Assembly: GCF_002149015.1 (NCBI RefSeq)
Contig: NZ_NGFO01000006.1
Span: forward strand, 62,001 to 126,000
Length of the DNA stretch: 64,000 bases
Direction: 5' to 3'
From: Gordonia lacunae
GTDB taxonomy: Bacteria; Actinomycetota; Actinomycetes; Mycobacteriales; Mycobacteriaceae
The notes below the pieces were generated by a model, which worked only from the letters and a program-made list of their open reading frames with translations, had not been told where the DNA came from and ran no database searches. Below, piece by piece: positions 34,975-43,514 of this stretch. Each line of letters opens with the position of its first letter. Positions within the stretch are counted from its first letter, which is position 1. A program made the position numbers and the translations under genes.

Positions 34975-36626
34975 AGCAGCGGAACCTCCGAGCGGGGACG
35001 GAAGGCTTCGACCGCGACGACGGCGAGCACCGTCGCGATGACCAGGACCACCGAGGCGGCCATGGCGGTCGCCAGGTTGTCGGCACCCGGCCGGTTCAGC
35101 GCGGACCCGATCAGCACCGGGAGGGTGGTCGTGTCCGCGCGGGCGAGGAAGCTCGTCGCGCCGAACTCGCCCAGGGCCATGACGAAGGCGAAACCGCCGG
35201 CCGCTCCCATCGACCTGCCGATGATCGGCAGGTCGACTGTCGCGAACACCCGAATCGGACGGGCTCCCAACGTCGCCGCGGCGTGCCGCAGCCGGGCCGG
35301 CACCGATTCGAGCGCGGGCATCATGATCCGGATGACCACCGGTATCGCGATGAGCGCCTGGACGAGCGGGATGACCGCGGGGGACGCGGCGATCTCGTAG
35401 GGCAGCGACGCCAACACGATCAGATATCCGAATCCCAGTGTGACAGCACTGATACCGAGTGGCACCAGCGACATCGCCGAACCGATGGCCCCGACCACCC
35501 CGTGGGCACGGTGGAGCGCGACGGCGGCGAGTGTGCCCACCACCAACGCGATCGCGGTCGCCGCGGTCGCGGTCACCAGCGAGTACCGCAGACTCTCCAG
35601 CGGCGTCACCCCGTTGACCGGTTCGGCCAGTGCGCGGTACCCGGCGAAGGTCCAGTCGCCGTGCGCGACCGGCCGGACCGACCGCACCATGAGCACCAGG
35701 ACCGGCCCGACGAGGAGCACCGCCGTCCACACCCCGACCGCCCAGACGGCCGGCCGCGTCCACCGGCCGCCGGCGACCCGGCGGTCGCGTTCGGCCCGCC
35801 GCGCACCGCCACCCGATCCGCGGCCGGCCGGATCGGCGAACACCCGAGTCAGCAGCAACGCCGCGAGCACCACCACGATCTGCAGCATCGACAGTGCGAC
35901 CGCCTCGGGGATGCGGAAGTACCCGATGGCCTGGGTGTAGATCTCGGTCTCCAGGGTGCGCAGCTCGCCCGCACCGAGGATGATCACGACGCCGAAACTG
36001 GTGGAGCAGAACAGGAAGATGAGCGCCGCGGCCGACGCGATCGCGGGCACGAGCCGCGGCACGACCACGGTCGCCGTCGCCCGTATGCGGCTCGCGCCCA
36101 GCGACCGGGCCGCCTCGAGCAGCCGTGGGTCGAGAGTGCGCCAGGCCGCGCCGACGACACGTACGACCACGGCGATGTTGATGAAGACATGGGCCGCGAG
36201 TACGGCCGGCAGGCCGGAGTCGATGTGCAAGAACGCGAGTGGGCCCGACAGCAACGAACGGAATGCGACGCCCACGACGACCGTGGGCAGGACGAACGGC
36301 ACGGTCACCACGACCGCGAGGACGACAGCGGTGGTTCCGCGGACTCGGGCGAACAGCCACGCGATGGGTGCGGCGGCGGCGATCGACAGGACGGTCGAGG
36401 CCGCGGCCTGACCCAGGGTGACGCCGAGAAGTCCCAGCGCGTCGGTACGTTCGAGCAGTTCGACCAGACCCGTCCCCGAGTCGCGGGCGATCGAGACGGC
36501 CCGCCGGACGAGTGCGACGACCGGCCACGCGAACAGCACCACGATGAACAGTGCCGGGAGGAGCCACAGCGCCACCGGTCCGGCGGCCCGGGACGCCCGG
36601 GTCATCGCCGTCCCGGGGCGGGTCAC
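34971..36626 (-). CDS. ABC transporter permease, two fused binding-protein-dependent domains (ThiP-like)
   Basis: A 551-residue permease with about twelve helices in two homologous halves, as in ThiP and FbpB. EAA-loop-like motifs are 'LLEAARSLGASRIRATATVV' and 'RLRHAAATLGARPIRVFATV'. N-terminal helix 'PVALWLLPALFIVVLFAWPV'. It forms the membrane channel for the binding protein encoded just upstream and the ATPase downstream (4-bp overlap). The gene order and fused halves favour a thiamine or ferric-iron importer. Confidence 0.88.
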   Translation of the reverse strand: MTRPGTAMTRASRAAGPVALWLLPALFIVVLFAWPVVALVRRAVSIARDSGTGLVELLERTDALGLLGVTLGQAAASTVLSIAAAAPIAWLFARVRGTTAVVLAVVVTVPFVLPTVVVGVAFRSLLSGPLAFLHIDSGLPAVLAAHVFINIAVVVRVVGAAWRTLDPRLLEAARSLGASRIRATATVVVPRLVPAIASAAALIFLFCSTSFGVVIILGAGELRTLETEIYTQAIGYFRIPEAVALSMLQIVVVLAALLLTRVFADPAGRGSGGGARRAERDRRVAGGRWTRPAVWAVGVWTAVLLVGPVLVLMVRSVRPVAHGDWTFAGYRALAEPVNGVTPLESLRYSLVTATAATAIALVVGTLAAVALHRAHGVVGAIGSAMSLVPLGISAVTLGFGYLIVLASLPYEIAASPAVIPLVQALIAIPVVIRIMMPALESVPARLRHAAATLGARPIRVFATVDLPIIGRSMGAAGGFAFVMALGEFGATSFLARADTTTLPVLIGSALNRPGADNLATAMAASVVLVIATVLAVVAVEAFRPRSEVPLL

Positions 36627-36633
36627 CGAGGCA

Positions 36634-37704
36634 TCACCGACCGACCGCGGCGCGCCACTGGTCGAGCCACATCTCGCGATTCTCCGCGATCGTGGCCGGC
36701 GGCAGCGACGACATCCAGGCGGGCACCTCCGCGCGCGCCGGCCAGCCCGCGGGCAGCGGGGTGTCCCGCTGCACCGGGTAGACGTACATCGACGACGGGA
36801 GTTCTTTCTGCACAGCGGGACTGAGCATGAAGTCGACGAGTTTGCGTGCCCCGGTGGAGTTCCGGGTGCCCTTCAGGATGCCGATGTACTCGATTTGCGG
36901 GAAGCAGCTGTCCAGCAGCGCGCTCGTCCCGGGCGTGGCCGCAGGCGACGACGCGTAGGACAGCACGATGGGCTTGTCGCCGCGACCCTCGCCGGCGGTG
37001 AAGAGCTGGTTGTAGGCGACCTCCCAGCCCGAGACGACCGTCGCGCCGCCGGCGACGACCTGTTTCCAGTAGTCCTGCCAGCCGTTGCCGAGCGCACCGA
37101 CCGTGGTGAGCAGGAACGCCGTGCCCGGTGAGGAGGTGGCGGGGTCGGTCACCGCGGTGAGCGAGGCGAATTCTGGTCGGGTCAGATCGCGGAAACTCGC
37201 GGGCGGCGTGAGCGACCTGGACTCGAACCAGCCGTTGTCGATGTTGAGGCACACATCGCCGCGGTCGACGGCCGTCAGCTGCCCCGCGGCGCCGGGTACC
37301 GCGTACTCCGCGGCACCGCCGGCGGCGGCCGGCGACTCGTAGGGTTCCAGGGCGCCGGCGTCGATCGGGCGGGACGCGAAGGTGTTGTCGATGCCGAAGA
37401 CCGCATCGCCCTTCGGTGCGCCCGGCGTCAACGACACCGTCGACGCCAATTGCCCGGCGTCGCCGGACTTCACGATCTTCAAGGCCAGCCCGGTCTCCTG
37501 GCGGAACGCGTCGAGTACGGGCTCGGGCAGTTCGAAGGAGTCGTGGGTGAGCAGGGTGACCTCCGCGCCCGACGACGAATCGTCGGCGCATGCGGTCGCG
37601 CTCGTCGCCACCAGTGCGATCGCGGCCGCGGCGACGACGACCCGCGTCCGTCGCGATCTCCCGCGTCGACGGCCCGACAAGCCGTCGGTACGCAGCTCGT
37701 TCAC
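36634..37704 (-). CDS. ABC importer substrate-binding lipoprotein (ThiB/TbpA-like)
   Basis: A 356-residue lipoprotein. The basic N-terminus and 'IALVATSATACADD' lipobox lead into 'VTLLTHDSFELPEPVLDAF', close to the 'T-x-DSF' start of thiamine-binding proteins. 'GDAVFGIDNTFASRP', 'CLNIDNGWFESRSLTPP' and 'DYWKQVVAGGATVVSGWEVA' also fit ThiB/iron-binding SBP type 2. GTG 37704 is preferred because GAGGAG precedes it; an ATG at 37749 lies upstream in frame. No TPP riboswitch was seen upstream, so a thiamine substrate is only a hypothesis. Confidence 0.83.
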   Translation of the reverse strand: MNELRTDGLSGRRRGRSRRTRVVVAAAAIALVATSATACADDSSSGAEVTLLTHDSFELPEPVLDAFRQETGLALKIVKSGDAGQLASTVSLTPGAPKGDAVFGIDNTFASRPIDAGALEPYESPAAAGGAAEYAVPGAAGQLTAVDRGDVCLNIDNGWFESRSLTPPASFRDLTRPEFASLTAVTDPATSSPGTAFLLTTVGALGNGWQDYWKQVVAGGATVVSGWEVAYNQLFTAGEGRGDKPIVLSYASSPAATPGTSALLDSCFPQIEYIGILKGTRNSTGARKLVDFMLSPAVQKELPSSMYVYPVQRDTPLPAGWPARAEVPAWMSSLPPATIAENREMWLDQWRAAVGR

Positions 37705-38004
37705 ATCAGACTCCTCTTCGACCGCCGGCGAGTTCCCGATTCTTCTCATCCAACCAGGTTGCCGAGGGAGTGCACGAGTCGACCATCTTCACCTCACTTG
37801 AGTAACAATTGCATCAATAACCACATAAACCTCACCCGTAACAGAGTCTCGGTCTGGACATTGGAACCCGCGGGGGGCTTAGAATGACCCGCGACGACTC
37901 GGGTGAGAGGATGGGCTGTCCGCGACCCGACACCCGGGCGGATGACACGACCACGAGGCGCAGCCCGGCTCTCCCGCCTGCGCCACGACCGTTAGGACAC
38001 ACCA
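37705..38004. promoter_or_regulatory. Divergent intergenic region
   Basis: A 300-bp gap between the divergent binding-protein and secreted-protein genes. It has an A/T-rich core (about 37795-37850) with two GTAACA boxes (near 37802 and 37838). The segment ACTTGAGTAACAA (37796 onward) resembles, inverted, CTTGTAACTCAAGT at about 45302 upstream of the second Rv1157c-like gene. No canonical TPP (thi-box) element or other riboswitch was recognised. No gene is seen. Confidence 0.5.
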
Positions 38005-38835
38005 GTGCGTTTCTCCCGGCCACCGAGGTTGCGATCCGGCAACGCCCCGCATCGACTCCGGACCCGTCGCCTCGTCGTCGCCGTGTCGGCGCTCGCCGCA
38101 GCGACTTCGCTCGCACTGCCGGCGGCCGCGCAGGCCGCGCCGGCACCGAAGGTCGACCAGCGCGTGCTGGACTCACTCGGCGCGTTCGCACCCGCGATCA
38201 TCGGTTCGGTGGCCACCCCCGGACCCGACGGCAAGGTCTCGGTCGATCTGCTCCGTCAGGCCCAGTCGTTCGCCGACACCCCCGGGATGCCCGGGGAGGT
38301 CAGCAAGATCTGGCGCTCGATCGCCGATTTCCTGGGCGAACCCGGCCGCAAGCAGGCTGCGCGCGAGCTCGCCGCCGAGCGCAAGCCCGGCGATCCGGAG
38401 ATCCCGCAGGGCCCGAACGCCCCGAAGATCCAAGAATTCCTCTACCCGACCTTCGGCCTCGGATGCATCCCGGGCGGCGGTTCACTCGGACGCGCCCTGG
38501 TCACCGCCGGCCCGCAGGAAGCCCCCGCTCCCGGCCCCAAGCGCGGCGAGAGCGGTTACGTCTACACCTCGCTCGGTACCGGCCCGGCCATCGACAACAA
38601 GGCCGCACCCCTCACGGTGAGCTGGTTCAACGTCGACACCGGCCGCACGGGCACCACGACGCTCAAGCGCAACCCGAAGATCAACGTCCAGGAGGGACCC
38701 GGCACCTTCACCGGTATCTCGCGAACCGGCAAGGGACGCGTCATCTCGGCGATCCACGGCAACGTGACCACCAAGACGAAGGGCAAGGTCGTCTCCTGCA
38801 CGATCGTCCCGGTCATCGGACTCGCGATCATCTGA
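38005..38835 (+). CDS. Secreted Rv1157c-like protein
   Basis: A 276-residue exported protein. The N-terminal Arg-rich signal with hydrophobic core 'LVVAVSALAAATSLALPAAA' ends 'AQAAPAP'. The mature part has a Pro-rich stretch with a Cys ('GLGCIPGGGSLGRALVT') and a C-terminal domain 'LTVSWFNVDTGRTGTTTL' with 'TGKGRVISAIHGNV' and a final Cys ('CTIVPVIGLAII'). The same C-terminal pattern appears in the gene at 45397. Function is unknown; it is probably cell-envelope associated. A strong hairpin follows. Confidence 0.82.
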   Translation: MRFSRPPRLRSGNAPHRLRTRRLVVAVSALAAATSLALPAAAQAAPAPKVDQRVLDSLGAFAPAIIGSVATPGPDGKVSVDLLRQAQSFADTPGMPGEVSKIWRSIADFLGEPGRKQAARELAAERKPGDPEIPQGPNAPKIQEFLYPTFGLGCIPGGGSLGRALVTAGPQEAPAPGPKRGESGYVYTSLGTGPAIDNKAAPLTVSWFNVDTGRTGTTTLKRNPKINVQEGPGTFTGISRTGKGRVISAIHGNVTTKTKGKVVSCTIVPVIGLAII

Positions 38836-38852
38836 CCACTTCTCCTCTCACA

Positions 38853-38891
38853 GACGAAGGCACCCAGGCGATGAGCCGGGGTGCCTTCGTC
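38853..38891 (+). terminator. Bidirectional hairpin terminator
   Basis: GACGAAGGCACCC (38853-38865) pairs perfectly with GGGTGCCTTCGTC (38879-38891), a 13-bp stem with a 13-nt loop, placed between convergent genes. Confidence 0.75.
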
Positions 38892-38907
38892 GTTGCGAGG
38901 TGAACGC

Positions 38908-40809
38908 TCAGGGGGTCACGATCGGGAAGCTCGGATCGGCGGTGTCGAGGACTGCGGCGAGCTTGTCGAGTTCACTCGCGTCGCCGTCGATCGTGATGGC
39001 TCCGCTGTCGGCGAGTTGCGACGCCGCACCCGGCCGGAGCAGTGCGCCGGTCAGCGCCGCCTTCGGACCGGAGATGGTCGCCCGGGCGTCGTCGGCGTGG
39101 TGTTCGCGCGCATTCAGGACGCCCCGTGCCACCCACATCGTCCACCGGGCGTCGCTGTCGCTGAAGGTCAGATTCACGCGGATGTCGGCGTCGGCGGCCT
39201 TGTCACCGTCGATCTGCACGGCGACGAAGTCGAAGAGGATGTCGATGGGCATGCCCAGGATCGAGTCCTCACTCGCGGTCGTGAACGGAGGCGGCAGCGG
39301 GCCCTCCCGCAACTCCTTGGCGGCCGTCAGGAAGATCCCGCGCCACTGCGGGCCCTCGGCCTGATAACCCATCTGTTCGTAGGCATCGGCCTGCAGCTCG
39401 CGGGCCTCGGTGTCGGACGGGTCGGCGAAGACGAGCTTGTGCAGGATCTCCACCGCCCAGCGGTGATCGCCCTCCTCGATCGCCCGGCGCCCCTCGGCGA
39501 GAATCGCCGGCGCACCGATGAGGTCGACGTAGCGGCGGGCGGCCTCGACCGGCGGATGGGGATGCAGCGACACGGGATCGCCGTCCCACATGCCGAGTTC
39601 CTTGGTGAACACCGCCCGCACGTCGTGATGAAGCGTGCCGTGATACCCGCGGTTCTGCCACGCGAGGCGTAGCTCGTCGGGGAGTTCGAGAGCCTCGGCG
39701 GCCTCCAGCGGCGTGTACCCCTTGTTGGCCAGACGAAGCGACTGGTCGTGGATGTACTTGTAGGCGTCGCGCTGTGACTCGATGAATCCGACGAGTTCAC
39801 GGTTTCCCCACACCGGCCAGGTGTGCGGACCGTAGTGCACCTCCGCCTCGTCACCCCACCGCTCGAGGGTCTCGTCGAGGTAGCGAGCGAAGTTGCGTGC
39901 GTCCCGCGTCCGCGCGCCGCGCAGGGTCTGGATGTTGTGCAGGGTGTGGTTCGCGTTCTCGGCGCAGGTCAGCGCCTTCAGTTCGGGTATCCAGATGTGC
40001 ATCTCCTCCGGCGCCTCGGTGTCGGGCGCGTAGAGGAACTCGAACTCGATGCCGGCGATCTCGCGACGCGCTCCGGTCTCGGTGATGAGGTCGGTCGGCG
40101 AGATGTACGACACGACCGGCCCTTTGGTGCTGACGACGCCGATGCCACAGGTGATGTGGCCGAGCGGGTCGAGTGGCAGATGACTGCCGAAGGCGTAGCT
40201 GGCGCGTCGGGCCATCGCATTGCCGGCCACGACGTTCTCGCCGATGGCGTACTTGTCGAACTGGTGGCCCGGCGCGATGATCGGGACCTTGCCGGATGCG
40301 ACGTCATCGGGGTCGACGACCCCTTTGACGCCGCCGTAGTGGTCGATGTGGGTGTGGGTGTAGATGACCGCGGCGATCGGCTTGTCGCTGACGTGCTCCC
40401 GGATCATCGCCATGCCCTGACGCGCCGACTCGACGCCCGCCATGCAGTCGATCGCGATGAGTCCGTCCTCACCCTCGATGATGGTGAGGTTGGCGATGTC
40501 GTTGTTGCGCACCTGATACACCCGGTCGGTGACCTGGAACAGTCCGCCGCGGCGGATCTGCTGCGACTGGCGCCAGAGACTGGGATTCACCGAATCCGGT
40601 GCGGGCGCGTCGTCGTCGATGTAGTCCAGGGCGGCCGCGTCGAAGACGACCGAACCGTCGGAGTCGGACAGCACGTTGCCCGGCAGTTCGGCGATGAGTC
40701 CGCGGGCACTGAGTGCGAAGTCCTCGACATCGTCCATCGCGTAGCGCTCGCGCGCGGCGTGGTTGGCCGAGATGGTGTGGGCATCAGGGGGTTTGGGCTG
40801 GGTACACAC
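38908..40809 (-). CDS. Alkylsulfatase (SdsA1-like metallo-beta-lactamase fold)
   Basis: A 633-residue linear primary-alkylsulfatase relative that hydrolyses alkyl sulfate esters (such as dodecyl sulfate) to alcohol and sulfate. The zinc motif is 'IYTHTHIDHYGGVKG' (HxHxDH). Further ligands lie in 'WIPELKALTCAENANHTLHN', and the SdsA-type segments 'VNPSLWRQSQQIRRGGLFQV' and 'GYHGTLHHDVRAVFTKELGM' follow. The C-terminal part is an SCP2-like dimerisation/lipid-binding domain ('ITIDGDASELDKLAAVLDT'). No clear signal peptide is seen. It is tandem with a second copy, 24 bp apart. Confidence 0.93.
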   Translation of the reverse strand: MCTQPKPPDAHTISANHAARERYAMDDVEDFALSARGLIAELPGNVLSDSDGSVVFDAAALDYIDDDAPAPDSVNPSLWRQSQQIRRGGLFQVTDRVYQVRNNDIANLTIIEGEDGLIAIDCMAGVESARQGMAMIREHVSDKPIAAVIYTHTHIDHYGGVKGVVDPDDVASGKVPIIAPGHQFDKYAIGENVVAGNAMARRASYAFGSHLPLDPLGHITCGIGVVSTKGPVVSYISPTDLITETGARREIAGIEFEFLYAPDTEAPEEMHIWIPELKALTCAENANHTLHNIQTLRGARTRDARNFARYLDETLERWGDEAEVHYGPHTWPVWGNRELVGFIESQRDAYKYIHDQSLRLANKGYTPLEAAEALELPDELRLAWQNRGYHGTLHHDVRAVFTKELGMWDGDPVSLHPHPPVEAARRYVDLIGAPAILAEGRRAIEEGDHRWAVEILHKLVFADPSDTEARELQADAYEQMGYQAEGPQWRGIFLTAAKELREGPLPPPFTTASEDSILGMPIDILFDFVAVQIDGDKAADADIRVNLTFSDSDARWTMWVARGVLNAREHHADDARATISGPKAALTGALLRPGAASQLADSGAITIDGDASELDKLAAVLDTADPSFPIVTP

Positions 40810-40833
40810 GTTCGGATACTCCTCTCGGGTTGC

Positions 40834-42660
40834 TCAGGGCGTCACGATCGGGAAGTCACGGTCGTAGGTGACGAGCACACCGCCGAGCCGCGTGAAGGCC
40901 GCGAGATCACCGGTGTGGTCGAGGGACTCGGCGTCGACCCCTCCCCCGAGCAGTCCGAGCAGTTGTGGTTTGGTCACCCGGAACACGAGCTCGGCGTCGG
41001 TGGCCTTGCCTGATGCCGCCCCTGATTCCGCGAGGTGGTGCGCCAAGAAGCCGTTGGACAGCACCGATCGGTGATACTCACCCACATCGGTGACATCCCA
41101 GTCGATCGTCGCCGAGAGTCGGTGCGCCGCAGGGCCGTCGATGCGCATCGCCAGCGAGTCCAGGATCTGTTCGACGGTCAGCGCGAGAGCCATCCCGGCG
41201 CCGATGTCCACCGCCTGCGGGGCGATCCCGTCGCGCAGTTCCTGCGCACCGGTCAGGTAGAAGTTGCGCCACGTCCCGCACTCGGCACCGAAACCGAGTT
41301 GCTCCAGCACCTCTGCAAGAGCGGCCTTGGCCCCCTCGTGGGTGGGCTCGGCGAACACCGCCTTGTCCAGCAGCTCGGCAGCGAATCGCAGATCGCCGGC
41401 CTCTCGGTACTCCTGTGCCTTGGACACCACCGCGTCGACGCCGCCGAAGCAGTCGACGTACCGCGTCGCCGACTCACGCGGTGGGTGCTGCCACAGCCGC
41501 GCGGGATTGCCGTCGAACCAGCCGAGGTAACGCTGGTAGATGGCCTTGACGTTGTGGCTGACGGCGCCGTAATAGCCGTGCGTGTGCCAGGAGTCGTCGA
41601 GGGCCGGTGGCATGTTGCCGTCGATCTCCTCGGCGATCTCCGCGCCGGTGAGACCCTGGTTCAGCAACCGGAGGGTCTGGTCGTGCAGGTATCCGTAGAG
41701 ATCTCGCTGGCCGGCCAGGAATCCGTCGATCGCCTCGGCTCCCCAGGTGGGCCAGTGATGGGAGGCGAACACGACGTCGACGTGCCCCGCGATCAGCCGG
41801 CGGGCCTCGTCGAGATATCTCGACCACGCCTTGGCATCTCGAACCTGGGCGCCGCGCAGGGTCAGCAGATTGTGCAGGTTGTGCGTCGCGTTCTCGGCCA
41901 GGCAGGCGGCACGCAGATCGGGGAAGACGAAGTTCATCTCCGCCGGCGCTTCCGTGCCGGGGGTCAGCTGGAATTCGATGGTCACCCCGTCGACGACCTC
42001 GGTCTGCCCGGTCCGGGTGATGTCGACCGTCGGCGGGATCAGCGACACCCGGCCGGTGGAGTTGGTGATGCCGAGTCCGTCGCCGATCTGGCCGCGCGGC
42101 CCCGGGGGCAGCAGCACCCCGGTGTGGTAGATCCCGCGCCGGCTCATCGCGTTTCCGGCGTAGACGTTCTCCGACACGGCGTGCTCGAGAAAACCGTGCG
42201 GCGCGATGATCGGGACATCGGTGTCGCGGTCGATGACCCCTTCGACGCCGCCGAAATGATCGACGTGACTGTGCGTGTAGATGACCCCGGTGACCGGACG
42301 GTCCCCACGGTGCTTGCGGTACAGGGCCAGACCGGCGGCCGCGACCTCCACCGACACGAGCGGGTCGATGACGATGACGCCGGTGTCCCCTTCGATCAGG
42401 GACATGTTCGACAGGTCGAATCCGCGGATCTGGTAGACGCCGGCCGTCACCTCGTAGAGCCCGTTCTTGCGGCACAGGCGGCCCTGCCGCCAGAGGCTGG
42501 GATTGGCGGTCTCCGGACAGTCGTCATCGAGGAACCCGTAAGCCTGCATGTCCCAGATCGTTCGACCGGTGTCATCGGTGATCACACACGGGTCCAGGGT
42601 GTCGACGAATCCCCGGTCGGCATTCTCGAAATCGGTGGTATCGGAAAGATCTGGTGACAC
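40834..42660 (-). CDS. Second alkylsulfatase (SdsA1-like)
   Basis: A paralogue of the previous gene, about 608 residues from GTG 42660, which has GAGGAGG at ideal spacing; an ATG at 42681 is an alternative. The zinc site is 'IYTHSHVDHFGGVEGV', with 'DLRAACLAENATHNLHNLLT' and 'YGAVSHNVKAIYQRYLGWFD'. The C-terminal SCP2-like domain is retained. The two copies diverge considerably, suggesting different chain-length or branching preference. Together they form a sulfate-ester-scavenging pair, with a SulP transporter nearby. Confidence 0.92.
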   Translation of the reverse strand: MSPDLSDTTDFENADRGFVDTLDPCVITDDTGRTIWDMQAYGFLDDDCPETANPSLWRQGRLCRKNGLYEVTAGVYQIRGFDLSNMSLIEGDTGVIVIDPLVSVEVAAAGLALYRKHRGDRPVTGVIYTHSHVDHFGGVEGVIDRDTDVPIIAPHGFLEHAVSENVYAGNAMSRRGIYHTGVLLPPGPRGQIGDGLGITNSTGRVSLIPPTVDITRTGQTEVVDGVTIEFQLTPGTEAPAEMNFVFPDLRAACLAENATHNLHNLLTLRGAQVRDAKAWSRYLDEARRLIAGHVDVVFASHHWPTWGAEAIDGFLAGQRDLYGYLHDQTLRLLNQGLTGAEIAEEIDGNMPPALDDSWHTHGYYGAVSHNVKAIYQRYLGWFDGNPARLWQHPPRESATRYVDCFGGVDAVVSKAQEYREAGDLRFAAELLDKAVFAEPTHEGAKAALAEVLEQLGFGAECGTWRNFYLTGAQELRDGIAPQAVDIGAGMALALTVEQILDSLAMRIDGPAAHRLSATIDWDVTDVGEYHRSVLSNGFLAHHLAESGAASGKATDAELVFRVTKPQLLGLLGGGVDAESLDHTGDLAAFTRLGGVLVTYDRDFPIVTP

Positions 42661-42849
42661 TGAACAAGCCTCCTCTGACATACCCCCGACGGAACAACAA
42701 ATGGGCAGATCAAGTGAACATCGGCCGAACAGACGCGAAATGGCTTGCCGGATAGGTCGATCCACGTCTCTCACGCGAACAATCCGACATTCGCCACCCT
42801 TATGGCGTACAAACTACATTGTCGGCCACCATTTCGTGAGGAGTTCTCG

Positions 42850-43509
42850 ATGGGATCCGTACTCGGAGAGTTGTTGCCTCTCGCGGTGGGTGTCGCGGTG
42901 TCGCCGATCCCGATCATCGCCGCCATTCTCATGCTCCTCGGACGCCACGCGCGCACGACGAGCATCGGATTCGCGGCGGGATGGCTCCTCGGCATCGTCG
43001 TCGCGGTGGCCGTGTTCGTGGCGCTCGGCAGTGCGGTCGACATCGGTGGTTCGTCGTCGAGCACCGGCTGGGTCAAGATCGCGCTCGGTGTCGTCCTGCT
43101 CGTCGTCGGTCTGCGGCAGTGGCGCTCGCGAAACAAGGAATCCGCGACACCGAAATGGATGTCGGCCATCGACGAGATGCGTCCGGTGACCGCGCTGGGA
43201 ATCGCGTTCGCGCTGGCGGCGATCAACCCGAAGAACCTCGTACTCTGCGCGGCAGCGGGGGTCACGATCGCCTCCGGCGCGCTGTCGGTCTCGGGCGACA
43301 TCGTCGCCGTCGCGGTGTTCGCCGTTCTCGCCTCGACCTCGGTCGTGGTGCCCGTCGTCGGATATCAGGTCGCGGCCGCCCGTCTGCGCGGACCTCTCGA
43401 CAGCCTGAAGTCCTGGCTGCAGGCGAACAATGCGACCGTGATGGCGGTGCTGATCCTGGTGATCGGAATCGTGTTGATCGGCAAGGGAATCGGCGCGGCG
43501 AGCGGATAG
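42850..43509 (+). CDS. GAP/Sap (sulfolipid-1-addressing-type) membrane protein
   Basis: A 219-residue membrane protein of the Sap/GAP (LysE-like) group, six or so helices. The N-terminal half has 'LPLAVGVAVSPIPIIAAILM' and the central 'GIAFALAAINPKNLVLCAAA' motif. In mycobacteria GAP/Sap proteins help place glycopeptidolipids or sulfolipid on the cell surface. GAGGAG precedes ATG 42850. It is divergent from the alkylsulfatases and 5 bp upstream of the SulP gene. Confidence 0.82.
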   Translation: MGSVLGELLPLAVGVAVSPIPIIAAILMLLGRHARTTSIGFAAGWLLGIVVAVAVFVALGSAVDIGGSSSSTGWVKIALGVVLLVVGLRQWRSRNKESATPKWMSAIDEMRPVTALGIAFALAAINPKNLVLCAAAGVTIASGALSVSGDIVAVAVFAVLASTSVVVPVVGYQVAAARLRGPLDSLKSWLQANNATVMAVLILVIGIVLIGKGIGAASG

Positions 43510-43514
43510 GGACC

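Noticed and set aside
37705..38004. TPP riboswitch upstream of the ThiB-like ABC operon
   Set aside because: No CUGAGA...GAACCUGAUC-type core found on the minus strand upstream of the binding-protein gene.
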